The notes below the pieces were generated by a model. That model was given only the letters and a program-made list of their open reading frames with translations, was not told the origin of the DNA and ran no database searches. 64,000 nt of DNA from 2-12-FULL-35-23 sp965196985 (lineage in GTDB: Bacteria; Pseudomonadota; Gammaproteobacteria; UBA12402): contig CBDALO010000260.1 in the NCBI GenBank assembly GCA_965196985.1, positions 46,585 through 110,584 of the forward strand, given 5' to 3'. Shown here piece after piece: positions 38,363-48,790 of the stretch (within the stretch, counting starts at the first letter, position 1; each line of letters begins with the position of its first letter). The translations under genes and the position numbers were made by a program.

Positions 38363-38428
38363 TGTAACGTCCCACAATAATTTAGAGAAACCATCTCAAC
38401 CTATTTTGCGTGAGATGGTGTCAAATAG

Positions 38429-39229
38429 TTAACCTTTTAGCTCATGAATTGCCTGATTAATGACATCATCCGGTATATGGTTTAAATTCATATTAGCGGC
38501 GATTAGCAACGCATGTCGCATGAGCCTATCAACATAACGAAGCCTACCTTTTGTGGCCATGTGTACTGCACGAATACCTGTTTCAGTGAATAAGCTGCTG
38601 CTCATTCCTGCCTTCTCAAAAGCAGCGTGAATAATGCTCTCAAAATCCCTGCTATCTTCAATTGCATGCCACCTAATAAAGCACTGAATTCTAGAGTTGA
38701 TAGGTTCATAGGCTGGTCTCTGCAATGTTGCTAGAAGTGATGGGAGTCCACATAAGATAATCGTCATGACGTCTTTGCTGTCAAAACTGAAATTAAGGAA
38801 GTCAGGTAATCGTAGAATGAAATCATTACTAAGCTGATGCGCCTCGTCTAGGATCCAAATAGGCTGAACGTTTTTATCATGGTAGAGCGCGATCAAGCTC
38901 TGCTTCAAGTCTCTCCAAAGTTTAGAGAATCGGTAATAGTTTTCTAAACCTAGATTTTCGGCAAGCTGAGAGTACACATCAAATGACCGAAAGTGAGTGT
39001 CTGATTGATAAATGACTTGATGGGTCAGCGGGTTGAGTTTATTGCTCCAGTATCTTAGCGCCGTGGTCTTTCCTGTCCCTGAGTCGCCAGTAATCACTGC
39101 TAAGCCGCGTGTTTCTAGCAAACCATTAAGTTGCTGCTCTAGTCGCTTTGACTGCGCCAATTCAATAATGTTTGATTTACCCAATGGATCAAATTTCAAG
39201 CCAAAATGTTGAAGATACATCTTACTCAT
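38429..39229 (-). CDS. AAA+ ATPase of the transposon, inner copy
   Basis: 266 residues, same protein as 36047-36847 (silent differences only). Intact. Confidence 0.88.
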   Translation of the reverse strand: MSKMYLQHFGLKFDPLGKSNIIELAQSKRLEQQLNGLLETRGLAVITGDSGTGKTTALRYWSNKLNPLTHQVIYQSDTHFRSFDVYSQLAENLGLENYYRFSKLWRDLKQSLIALYHDKNVQPIWILDEAHQLSNDFILRLPDFLNFSFDSKDVMTIILCGLPSLLATLQRPAYEPINSRIQCFIRWHAIEDSRDFESIIHAAFEKAGMSSSLFTETGIRAVHMATKGRLRYVDRLMRHALLIAANMNLNHIPDDVINQAIHELKG

Positions 39230-39481
39230 CCTTGTATCTTAAATAACTGTAGAGATATGACAATATTGCTACAATCCCAAGGATGCTTGGGTAGGCGGAA
39301 GGTGAAGCCGTGTTCGTCCTTAGGATTTAATCCTGTTGAGGAGATTTAGCTCCCTTCCACCCTCATAAGTTCATGAGATCGAACGGTATCTTAGGCCATT
39401 GTGAGCCTGTATTTGCAAGGTTGATCCGAACTATGATTTCCCAAGTTTGTTAGTGTAATAAAATTTAAGAGGCTCTAGCAA
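39230..39481 (+). ncRNA. Candidate IS110 bridge RNA region, inner copy
   Basis: Same non-coding sequence as 36848-37099. Called by position upstream of an IS110 transposase. Confidence 0.42.
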
Positions 39482-40432
39482 ATGAAAAAAAATTGTGTTG
39501 GTATTGATATTGCAAAATCTGATTTTGTTGCTGCTATCACCACTAGCGGAAAAGATCACGTTAAACATTTTAATAATAATCCTGAGGGCTTTTCTGAGTT
39601 ATTAGAATGGACGCAATCTTTATCTGATCAGTCACTTCATTTTTGCATGGAATCAACAGGTAAATACGGTAATGCATTGGCTCTTTATTTACATAGTGAG
39701 AAGTGTGATGTCAGTATAATTAATCCTGTACGAATAAAGTTTTTTATGAAAGGACAGCTAATACGAAACAAGACCGACAAGGCCGATGCGGTCAGTATTA
39801 AGGACTATTCAAATCATTTTACTCCAACGCTATGGCAGCCTTTGCCAGCTAATATAGAGGCTCTAAGAGCTTTGATACAGAGATCTGAAGTATTAACCTC
39901 CCAAGTCAGCAATGAACAAAACAGGCTGGAGCTAGCGGAAGAAACAATTATTAGCTCTATACAAAATCATATCGATTATATGGAAAAAGAAATTTTACGA
40001 CTGCAGGAAGAAATTAGTAAGCTGATCGCGAGTGATGATGATCTGAAGAATAACACAGAGCTGCTTAAAAGCATCCCAGGCATTGGTGATAAAACCGCTC
40101 AAACACTAACTGCTTTTTTTAATAATATTGAAAGATTTTCTGGCGCAAAACAATTGGCTGCTCATATTGGTTTAAATCCCAGCCAGTCACAATCAGGCAC
40201 TTCATTGAATTCATCACGGCTCTCAAAGGTTGGTAGTGCTTGGTTGCGAAAGGCGCTTTACATGCCGGCATTAGTGGCTATAAGGCATAATCCTATTTTG
40301 AAGAAATTTTATGAAAAGCTGCTCAAAAAAGGCAAGCCAAAGAAGCTAGCCATTTGTGCTGTTATGAGAAAAATGGTGCATATGATTTATGGCATCCTAA
40401 AAACACAGCAGCCATTTTCAGCGGATGCCTAG
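39482..40432 (+). CDS. IS110-family transposase, inner copy
   Basis: 316 residues, one residue different from 37100-38050. It occupies the same site in the inner transposon copy, so the IS110 was already present before the element duplicated. Confidence 0.9.
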   Translation: MKKNCVGIDIAKSDFVAAITTSGKDHVKHFNNNPEGFSELLEWTQSLSDQSLHFCMESTGKYGNALALYLHSEKCDVSIINPVRIKFFMKGQLIRNKTDKADAVSIKDYSNHFTPTLWQPLPANIEALRALIQRSEVLTSQVSNEQNRLELAEETIISSIQNHIDYMEKEILRLQEEISKLIASDDDLKNNTELLKSIPGIGDKTAQTLTAFFNNIERFSGAKQLAAHIGLNPSQSQSGTSLNSSRLSKVGSAWLRKALYMPALVAIRHNPILKKFYEKLLKKGKPKKLAICAVMRKMVHMIYGILKTQQPFSADA

Positions 40433-40460
40433 TAAAAATTTTACAATTTATTGTTGACGT

Positions 40461-40963
40461 TTAAGACGGTATCTCCTCAGTGATATCCAAATCCTCTTTA
40501 ACTTGGTTATAAACAATCTCAACTAGCGAGGTTTTTCTTGCTGGTTGTTCCGGCATCTGAGGTCTAGCTCGGGTTCTAGAAAGGTTGTTATGTTTGTCCA
40601 GCTCTCCCACTGCACCAAGGTATTGATATTCCAATGATTCGACGTGACGGGCGGAGTCACTATGCGGATCAACCACTAAATAAACCTCTTGTTGAGCCAG
40701 TTCAAATGGAACTTCAAAGAGTCGATTATTCCAGCTTACCGTGCCATCCTTCCTGACTCGGCGCTTAATGCGATGCAGGAAGTAATCATCTAGCTTATCG
40801 GCCAAACAACCTAACGGCTGAATTTTAGTGAGGTCTTGCTGATAGCGTTGTAACGGGGTCATCTTGTCAGGCAGGGCGCTTTGCGAGGCTTGATGATAAA
40901 CACGCTCAACCCAAGCCCAAAATCGATCATTCAGCGCATTGAAACTATGAATGGAATCCAGGT
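40461..40963 (-). pseudogene. DDE integrase, inner copy, C-terminal part
   Basis: Encodes NLDSIHSFNALNDRFWAWVE... through MTPLQRYQQDLTKIQPLGCL and the complete beta domain to EEIPS. Rejoins 42919-43753 after removal of the IS66-like copy B (8-bp duplication ATCCAGGT). The full protein would be 445 residues. Confidence 0.85.
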
Positions 40964-42910
40964 GTATCCGTTCAATATCAGCATGATTTGAAAATAATTC
41001 AAAAAGTTCTTGACAGCTTTTTCGTGCAAATTTGGAAATTTTATATTGGAATCATCGTGTGTCATAAAAGCATGATGTGCGCTCTATAACAACGCTGTAT
41101 GCTCGGATTATTTTTTCATCGATCAGGTTCATGGCTTAAAAATAATTTCAGCAGTACGGCCATCTGTGTGGGGAAAATTTACCTTTTCAAACCCGTGGTA
41201 TACTCTTCCTATGAAAAAACAACCTGACAAATCAGTTTTAGCCGATCTCATTGAGAGATTTAATAATACTGTTACACCAACAGCACTAGAAACAGATTTT
41301 AGCAATGTATGTGAAAGTCAGGCTGAGAAAATCATAAAGCTAGAAGACAAGGTGCAATCGTTAAATAACGCATTAAATAAATATAAAGGTGAGCAAGGAA
41401 AGCCTAATGTTAGAAAGCAAACGCGCGCTAACAAGGACAAGGATCATTCCTCCGAGAAGGATAGAAAAGGAAATAAAACCAATAAAACTAGAAAGCCAAA
41501 ATCTAGTAAAAAAAATCTCGAAGTCTCTAATACAGTGACACTAACAATTAATCCAGATTCGTTGCCCAGCGATGCTGTGCCAAATGGCTCTAAGAAAACA
41601 CTTATCCAGGATATAAAAATTGCTGCTAATAACACTCTTTTTTTGCGCCAACAATATTACTCCCCTTCTGAAAACAAACACTATACAGCACCTCTGCCAA
41701 CTGGTTATGAGGGCCAGTTCGGCCCTACTATTAAAAGCTGGACAAGCTTCCTAAATACTCAAGGTGGTATGACGCTAGAAAGCCTTGAGACATTTTATAA
41801 AACCGCCAACATAGATATTAGTAAATCAACCATCCATAGCTTCACAATTAAAACACCTACGATACTTGAGCCCGAGAAGGTAGAAGTTGTGAAGGCAGGT
41901 TTACAATCCACGAACTACCAGCACCTAGATGACACCAACGCTAGAGAGGATGGGAAAAACCGTTATGTTAATGTATTGGGTAATGAGTATTATTCAGCTT
42001 ACTTTACGCTGACCAGTAAAAGTCGATTAAGCGTCATTGAAATGTTAAGCAAAGACCACTTTGGGTTCACATTAAATGAGGCCGCTTTTAATTTACTGGC
42101 TACTATGAACTTACCCCACAAGGTAATCGAAAGCTTAAAGGTATTTCACTCATCGACTATCTTAAACAGTAAGGAGCTGGAAGTTATTCTTGATAAGGTA
42201 TTAGGTGATAAAAAATTTCCAAAATATAGAAAGCTGATTACTGATGCGGCAGCTATCTCAACATATAGAAAGAGTCCTTATGCGATAGAAACACTCATTA
42301 CCGATGATGCGCCACAGTTTAAGCTCATTACTGATTCACTCGCCTTGTGCTGGGTTCATGAGGGTAGGCATTATAAAAAGCTGACGCCAATTTTTAAGAA
42401 GCACCAAGACTCTGTTGACAGCTTCTTGGATAGGTTTTGGGATTATTATCATAAGCTCATTGAATATAAAAAGAACCCAGGGCAAGATGAGATAGATAAG
42501 CTATCCAATGAGTTTACTGAGTTATTCTCAACAATCACTGGCTACGAGAAACTAGATAAACAAATTGAGCTCACCTTAAAAAAGAAAAGGCAGCTATTGT
42601 TAGTGCTGGAAAAGCCAGAGCTTCCTCTACATAACAATCCAGCAGAGTTGATGGCTCGGAAGCAGGCTAGAATGCGCGATGTACACCTTCATACTATGAG
42701 TGAAGAAGGAACGAAAGCTAAGGATACAATGGTTACAATTACTGAGACATGTAAAAAGCTAGCAGTTAATGTCTTCGATTATATATATGACAGAATTACA
42801 AAAAACTATTCTATGCCTTCGCTAGCGGAATTAATTACCATCCGCTCATCACAGGCGCAGTAAACTAAAGAGAGCGCAGCATGAGCATCATGCTGAAATA
42901 AGACGGATAC
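40964..42910 (+). mobile_element. IS66-like element, copy B
   Basis: 1947 bp with GTATCCGT ends; target duplication ATCCAGGT (40956-40963 and 42911-42918). Interrupts the inner integrase at NLD. Confidence 0.92.
41211..42863 (+). CDS. IS66-like transposase, copy B
   Basis: About 550 residues from MKKQPDKSVLADLIERF, with the frame open to 41166. Motifs as in copy A (HLDDTNARE, LCWVHEGRHYKKL, LHNNPAELMARKQARMRD), with two conservative differences (ITD/ITE and DSV/DSI). Intact. Confidence 0.82.
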   Translation: MKKQPDKSVLADLIERFNNTVTPTALETDFSNVCESQAEKIIKLEDKVQSLNNALNKYKGEQGKPNVRKQTRANKDKDHSSEKDRKGNKTNKTRKPKSSKKNLEVSNTVTLTINPDSLPSDAVPNGSKKTLIQDIKIAANNTLFLRQQYYSPSENKHYTAPLPTGYEGQFGPTIKSWTSFLNTQGGMTLESLETFYKTANIDISKSTIHSFTIKTPTILEPEKVEVVKAGLQSTNYQHLDDTNAREDGKNRYVNVLGNEYYSAYFTLTSKSRLSVIEMLSKDHFGFTLNEAAFNLLATMNLPHKVIESLKVFHSSTILNSKELEVILDKVLGDKKFPKYRKLITDAAAISTYRKSPYAIETLITDDAPQFKLITDSLALCWVHEGRHYKKLTPIFKKHQDSVDSFLDRFWDYYHKLIEYKKNPGQDEIDKLSNEFTELFSTITGYEKLDKQIELTLKKKRQLLLVLEKPELPLHNNPAELMARKQARMRDVHLHTMSEEGTKAKDTMVTITETCKKLAVNVFDYIYDRITKNYSMPSLAELITIRSSQAQ

Positions 42911-42918
42911 ATCCAGGT

Positions 42919-43753
42919 TGCATTCAGCTAGGAATTGCTCGCGTACTGTTCTATGCCAACGCTCTAGTTTGCCTTTGCTTTGCGGTTCATAGGGCCTGCC
43001 GTAAATCAATTGAATTTTCAAACGAGCACAAATGGTTTGCAACGTTTTAGCACGGTAGGCAGGGCCGTTGTCAATGATGAGCTTAACAGGAAGCCCACGT
43101 TTGAGTAATGCCTCTTTCAACACATGCTCAATAGTAATGGCACTCTCATCAGTACAAAATTTACTGTGACAGACCAACCTTGAGGCATCATCAAAAATAC
43201 TCACCAAATAGCTTTTAACTCTTCTTTGGCCATCGTAAATCGTTGGACCATGCATGACATCGCCATACCAAATATCACAAGCTGTGAGCGCCTCAAATGA
43301 GCGGCGCTCAATTTGGTTAGAAGGTGTGACTGTTCTTTTAGACAGGCCGTGTTTTACTAATAAGCGGTGAACTGTTGCGTGAGATAATTCACCTCGTGCT
43401 ACCTTCCCTTGAGTTTCTAAGAGTTTAATCACGGTCGGAATTGATCTTGAAGGGCTTTCCTGTTTAGTGGAAATAATTAACTCTTGTAGCTCTGGATTGA
43501 TGTGACACTGGCCTTTGTCTCGTCGAGTTTTAGGAACTAATCCATCAATACCCTGCTTTAACCAGGCGTAATACCAATTCTCAATTGTTTTAGCACTGAG
43601 GTGAACACGCTTACTACCTGGAATGTTGTAGGTTTGCTGGGACAACCTTTTAATAATGCTCTTGAGCTCACCATGCTCAAAACTATTTCGGCTACATAGC
43701 TCACCTAAAACACTTAGGCGAAACAGTGCTGTTGGGTGAATGGGCTTGGTCAT
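42919..43753 (-). pseudogene. DDE integrase, inner copy, N-terminal and catalytic part
   Basis: Starts MTKPIHPTALFRLSVLGELC (ATG at 43753 with AGGAATT upstream). Two helix-turn-helix regions precede the rve core: ACDIWYGDVMHGP (Asp), KLIIDNGPAYRAKTLQ (Asp) and PYEPQSKGKLERWHRTV (Glu). Cut at ECNLD by the IS66-like element. Confidence 0.87.
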
Positions 43754-43887
43754 TTTGCAATTCCTGTGTGATTTAACTACTTGCAATGAGTTAATCACAA
43801 CTTGAGTTGAGAATGCTACGCTCAAACTGTGTGGGGTCGTGAGGTTTACAGAAAATATCCATCTCAACTTTTTTTCACGTTAATTAA

Positions 43888-44444
43888 TTATGGGATGCTC
43901 ACTCCTGTGTTGTTAAGAAAAAGCATGATGCTCGATAAATCATGCTCACCAAGGCAGGCCAACCAAAACGCTTGTGGATCACTATGTCGCCCAAGCTGTA
44001 ACCACAACGGATGTGCTTTGATATGGAAGGAGTAATCAACGAAGTGGTCAACCAACCAGTGAAACCACCTAGCAACGGTGTGTCGACTAACACCTTGCTC
44101 CTGACCTGATGAGCTAATACTTTTCCCAGGAGCACGCTCATTAACACTGCCTGCTGAACTGACCAGCAATACCAACGTTTTGGAGAAAGTATCTCAGGTA
44201 GGGTTGAACAAGTACGTTTACATTGATGACAATAAAATCTCAAAACAGGGGTGGGATTTAAAGAGCGTCCTTTACCTGGGTTCCTATCTGGTTTTCGATC
44301 ATATGATCCATGTGACCATAGTCCACCTGCACCGCAATGGCTGCACTGCTCTGGCCTTAGTAGCTCTGGATTTTTTTTCAGCAGGATCAGGTAATCACTC
44401 AGGCTTTTAATCGCTTTTATGATTCTGCGCATGACTAATTTCAC
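43888..44444 (-). CDS. Zinc-ribbon/HTH transposon protein (DUF6431-like) with -1 slippery site, inner copy
   Basis: The zero frame (44444-43899) starts MKLVMRRIIKAIKSLSDYLI and has a zinc ribbon (CSHCGAGGLWSHGSY...FYCHQCKRT), then LPEILSPKRWYCWSVQQAVLM. At GGGAAAA (complement of 44121-44127, phased G-GGA-AAA) the protein-like continuation moves to the -1 frame: EQGVSRHTVARWFHWLVDHF, a helix-turn-helix, ending at 43888. The zero-frame tail has atypical composition. It is the first gene of the transposon operon, upstream of the integrase. A DNA-binding targeting role, like TniQ or MuA partners, is inference. Confidence 0.7.
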
Positions 44445-44554
44445 TATAGTTTTTATATCAAGTTATTTTACCTTGATAGGTTACTAAAAACCTTGTTTAT
44501 TATGAGATAAAACTAGCTCAATTCCCCTAAATAAAGATAGACGTAACACCGTGC

Positions 44555-45608
44555 CATCCTTCCTGACTCGGCGCTTAATGCGATGCAGGAAGTAATCATC
44601 TAGCTTATCGGCCAAACAACCTAACGGCTGAATTTTAGTGAGGTCTTGCTGATAGCGTTGTAACGGGGTCATCTTGTCAGGCAGGGCGCTTTGCGAGGCT
44701 TGATGATAAACACGCTCAACCCAAGCCCAAAATCGATCATTCAGCGCATTGAAACTATGAATGGAATCCAGGTTGCATTCAGCTAGGAATTGCTCGCGTA
44801 CTGTTCTATGCCAACGCTCTAGTTTGCCTTTGCTTTGCGGTTCATAGGGCCTGCCGTAAATCAATTGAATTTTCAAACGAGCACAAATGGTTTGCAACGT
44901 TTTAGCACGGTAGGCAGGGCCGTTGTCAATGATGAGCTTAACAGGAAGCCCACGTTTGAGTAATGCCTCTTTCAACACATGCTCAATAGTAATGGCACTC
45001 TCATCAGTACAAAATTTACTGTGACAGACCAACCTTGAGGCATCATCAAAAATACTCACCAAATAGCTTTTAACTCTTCTTTGGCCATCGTAAATCGTTG
45101 GACCATGCATGACATCGCCATACCAAATATCACAAGCTGTGAGCGCCTCAAATGAGCGGCGCTCAATTTGGTTAGAAGGTGTGACTGTTCTTTTAGACAG
45201 GCCGTGTTTTACTAATAAGCGGTGAACTGTTGCGTGAGATAATTCACCTCGTGCTACCTTCCCTTGAGTTTCTAAGAGTTTAATCACGGTCGGAATTGAT
45301 CTTGAAGGGCTTTCCTGTTTAGTGGAAATAATTAACTCTTGTAGCTCTGGATTGATGTGACACTGGCCTTTGTCTCGTCGAGTTTTAGGAACTAATCCAT
45401 CAATACCCAGCTTTAACCAGGCGTAATACCAATTCTCAATTGTTTTAGCACTGAGGTGAACACGCTTACTACCTGGAATGTTGTAGGTTTGCTGGGACAA
45501 CCTTTTAATAATGCTCTTGAGCTCACCATGCTCAAAACTATTTCGGCTACATAGCTCACCTAAAACACTTAGGCGAAACAGTGCTGTTGGGTGAATGGGC
45601 TTGGTCAT
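44555..45608 (-). pseudogene. DDE integrase, outer copy, N-terminal and catalytic part
   Basis: Same integrase as 42919-43753 but uninterrupted through MTPLQRYQQDLTKIQPLGCL and RIKRRVRKDGTV, where the inner element copy cuts it. The frame then runs briefly into element sequence (stop at 44484). All three catalytic residues are present, but the C-terminal beta domain is missing. Confidence 0.87.
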
Positions 45609-45742
45609 TTTGCAATTCCTGTGTGATTTAACTACTTGCAATGAGTTAATCACAACTTGAGTTGAGAATGCTACGCTCAAACTGTGTGGGGTCGTGAGGT
45701 TTACAGAAAATATCCATCTCAACTTTTTTTCACGTTAATTAA

Positions 45743-46299
45743 TTATGGGATGCTCACTCCTGTGTTGTTAAGAAAAAGCATGATGCTCGATAAATCATGC
45801 TCACCAAGGCAGGCCAACCAAAACGCTTGTGGATCACTATGTCGCCCAAGCTGTAACCACAACGGATGTGCTTTGATATGGAAGGAGTAATCAACGAAGT
45901 GGTCAACCAACCAGTGAAACCACCTAGCAACGGTGTGTCGACTAACACCTTGCTCCTGACCTGATGAGCTAATACTTTTCCCAGGAGCACGCTCATTAAC
46001 ACTGCCTGCTGAACTGACCAGCAATACCAACGCTTTGGAGAAAGTATCTCAGGTAGGGTTGAACAAGTACGTTTACATTGATGACAATAAAATCTCAAAA
46101 CAGGGGTGGGATTTAAAGAGCGTCCTTTACCTGGGTTCCTATCTGGTTTTCGATCATATGATCCATGTGACCATAGTCCACCTGCACCGCAATGGCTGCA
46201 CTGCTCTGGCCTTAGTAGCTCTGGATTTTTTTTCAGCAGGATCAGGTAATCACTCAGGCTTTTAATCGCTTTTATGATTCTGCGCATGACTAATTTCAC
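45743..46299 (-). CDS. Zinc-ribbon/HTH transposon protein (DUF6431-like) with -1 slippery site, outer copy
   Basis: Same protein as the inner copy. The zero frame ends at 45754 and the -1 frame at 45743. The heptamer GGGAAAA is kept (complement of 45976-45982). Retention of the same frame relation in both copies only shows recent common descent. Confidence 0.7.
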
Positions 46300-46407
46300 T
46301 ATAGTTTTTATATCAAGTTATTTTACCTTGATAGGTTACTAAAAACCTTGTTTATTATGAGATAAAACTAGCTCAATTCCCCTAAATAAAGATAGACGTA
46401 ACACTTG

Positions 46408-48024
46408 GTGCGCCAGTGTGTTCACCGTCAAGAAAAACCCCGATGTACACGCTTTGTGGCAAACAGCCAATTACTTAGCGGCCGCTGAACGCGCCACCAG
46501 TGTGCAATCCCCTCATGCGGTGTCGCTGAGTTTTAAATTGATTCCTGCACTGAAAGCCAAAGGGCACGCCAATCTCAAGCGCCTGCGTTTAGAGAAGGTC
46601 GCGCACTCTGCCATGAGTAAATGGTTACCGCGCTTAAAAGACCAATACAACGAATGGCAAAGCCTCTACAACGCCTTAGATCGTGATGAGGTGCGCATCT
46701 GTGAAGCGTTCATGAGTGTGATTGTCTGGGCGCCGGAGTCTGACTTTAAACCGGCCGTGAAAGCACTCACCAGCACGTTTTTAGCGGATCACTTTGAACT
46801 GCAATGCGTTAAACAATTTCAACTGCCGTTGTATTTACCCACGCTACCAGGGCACTTAGCCAATGATTCCTGGCTGACTTTAAAAACCTGCGGACAGATT
46901 CGCAAACTGACCAGCTGGAACGTGGTGAACCTGTTACCCATGGTCGGCGATTGGAAAGGCACACCGAGTGGCGTAGTGACCAGTGGGTTGCACAATCAAT
47001 TGTGCGCGTTGGATCTGTTTGAGCTGCCCGTGGATAACTGGAATGTGTGTGTTGCAGCCGCGCCTGGGGCAGGGAAGTCGGTGGCCTGTCAAACCTTGGT
47101 GATGAACGTGTTGTCCGCCAGGGGTAAGGTCTACATTATTGATAAGGGTGGTTCGTATAAGAAGCTTTGTCAGCTGTTAGGGGGTCGGTATTTAGAGGCG
47201 GGATCCTTACGCTTAAATCCCTTTTCCTACTTAGATCAAATTGAGGATCCTGATGATCTGGCTTTATCCTTAAACGTGGTTCGTGAGTTTATTGTGGCCT
47301 TAGCCGATCCCGATCAAGCCATGACCGCCGTCAATCGTGCGTATTTACTCGAAGCGGTTGAGCTGGCTTATCAATCCGCAGGGGTCGAGGCCAACATTGA
47401 CACTGTGGTGGCGATGATCGAGCAAATCCAACAACGCAAGCTCAAGGAATCGGATCAGCGTGTGCCGGCACTCGATGATGTCAAGCAACTGTTAAAGCAA
47501 TACATGACAATCGGTTTATACGGTAAGTATTTTAATACCTTCTCAGACTTGGATCCGAGTGCACAGCTGATTGTCTTAGAGATGGGTGGACTCAATGAAA
47601 ACACCGAGCTGCGTAACGTGGTGTTGTTTTCATTAATTAATCTCATTAGCCAGCAAATGTACCTGACTGATCGCAACCTAAAAAAATTGTGCTTAATTGA
47701 TGAAGCCTGGGAACTGTTAGATGGCAATAACGAGCAACACGGACGCTTTATTGAAGCAGGGTTTCGTACCTCTCGAAAACACCGTGGCTCGTTTTGTGTG
47801 ATTCGGCAAGATGCAGACGGGTATTTGAGCGGTAAAACCGCCAAAGCCTGTTGGGACAGTGCCGACATTAAATTACTCATGCGCCAGGGTGAAGGCACCC
47901 TTGATTCGCTCCGCGAAAAGCTCCCGAGTTTTCTCAGTGACGCCGAAGTGGCACTCGTCAATCAATTTAAACCGAGCTTTGAGTCAGGCTTTTCCTCACT
48001 GCTAATTAAAGCGGGCCAACTGAG
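46408..48024 (+). pseudogene. traC: F-type T4SS ATPase TraC, piece 2 of 3
   Basis: Encodes the catalytic half: Walker A AAPGAGKSVACQTL, then VYIIDKGGSYKKLCQLLGGRY, and Walker B KKLCLIDEAWELLDG, with RTSRKHRGSFCVIRQD. TraC energises pilus assembly at the inner membrane. The frame is open to 48103 only because it reads into the IS21 end; native sequence stops at GQLS (48024), duplicated as AACTGAG (48018-48024 and 51854-51860). Confidence 0.92.
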
Positions 48025-48120
48025 TGTCAATCAGCATCTAAAATTGCCCCCTGATCAGCGTCGAATATTGACCCCCCAGACCATCAAATTTATTGTATAT
48101 TAAATGCTCGCCGCCTCCTT

Positions 48121-48782
48121 TTAATTTCTATTTTTAAATCTAAAACTCTCATTGCCTGTTTCAATAATTGCACAATGATGTGTTAATCGATCCAGCATAG
48201 CCGTTGTCATTTTTGCATCCATAAAAACGGTTGGCCATTCTCCAAATGTTAAGTTTGTAGTAATGATTAACGAAACTTTTTCATAAAGCTGACTAATCAA
48301 ATGAAATAGTAGTGCTCCACCTGTTTCAGAGAATGGTAAATAACCGAGTTCATCAAGAATAATTAGGTCAACCTTTTTAAGTCGGTTGGCTAATTTACCT
48401 GATAAATTATTCTGCTTCTCTTGCTCTAGCTGGTTTACTAAGTCAACCACATTATAGAATCGCGCTTTCATACCTTTGTAGATACAATTTGTTGCTATTG
48501 CAGTTGTTAAGTGTGTTTTACCAGTGCCAGTTCCACCAACAAAAATAATATTACGATTGGCGTTAATAAATTCTCCATCATACAAAACGTCAATGTCTTC
48601 TTTATTAACTTCACTTTGTTGGAATTTAAACTCATGCAATGTTTTGTTCACAGGAAACTTTGCGGCAGCCAGTTGATAGTTAATAGAGCGTGTTTCACGT
48701 TGTGTGAGCTCGCTTTGCAACAGCTTTATCAACCATGCTTCATTTGACAGCTTTTTATTTGCTTTACCTTTCTGCTCTATTA
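48121..48782 (-). pseudogene. istB: IS21 helper ATPase IstB, main part
   Basis: AAA+ ATPase with Walker A FVGGTGTGKTHLTTAIA, Walker B LIILDELGYLPFSETGG and LIITTNLTFGEW. Its first ~20 codons lie at 50186-50241, cut off by ISKra4 (duplication ATTCAGAA). It would deliver IstA to target DNA. Confidence 0.9.
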
Positions 48783-48790
48783 ATTCAGAA

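Larger units (their letters stand above)
38363..44548 (-). mobile_element. IS481/Tn-like three-gene element, inner copy
   Basis: Starts TGTAACGTCCC and ends GACGTAACA, with 6-bp duplication CCGTGC. 6186 bp, which is 4231 bp after removing the IS66-like copy B and its 8-bp duplication, exactly the length of the outer copy. Near-identity indicates recent self-insertion. Confidence 0.9.
35981..46403 (-). mobile_element. Self-nested IS481/Tn-like three-gene element, outer copy
   Basis: Ends TGTAACGTCCCACAATAAT (35981) and TGTTACGTCTATCTTTATT (complement from 46403); target duplication CTTG (35977-35980 and 46404-46407). Outer-copy sequence is 35981-38362 plus 44555-46403, 4231 bp. It carries, on the minus strand, a zinc-ribbon gene, a DDE integrase and an AAA ATPase, with an IS110 between the last two. 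A second copy of the whole element sits inside its integrase gene. Confidence 0.88.

Noticed and set aside
42806..43867. Integrase start at the first open-frame methionine (MRWIFSVN)
   Set aside because: ATG 43753 has an AGGAATT ribosome binding site and begins the conserved part; the upstream stretch lies in the intergenic region after the zinc-ribbon gene.
48025..48103. TraC ending QRRILTPQTIKFIVY
   Set aside because: These residues are IS21 terminal sequence; native TraC continues at 51861 across the AACTGAG duplication.
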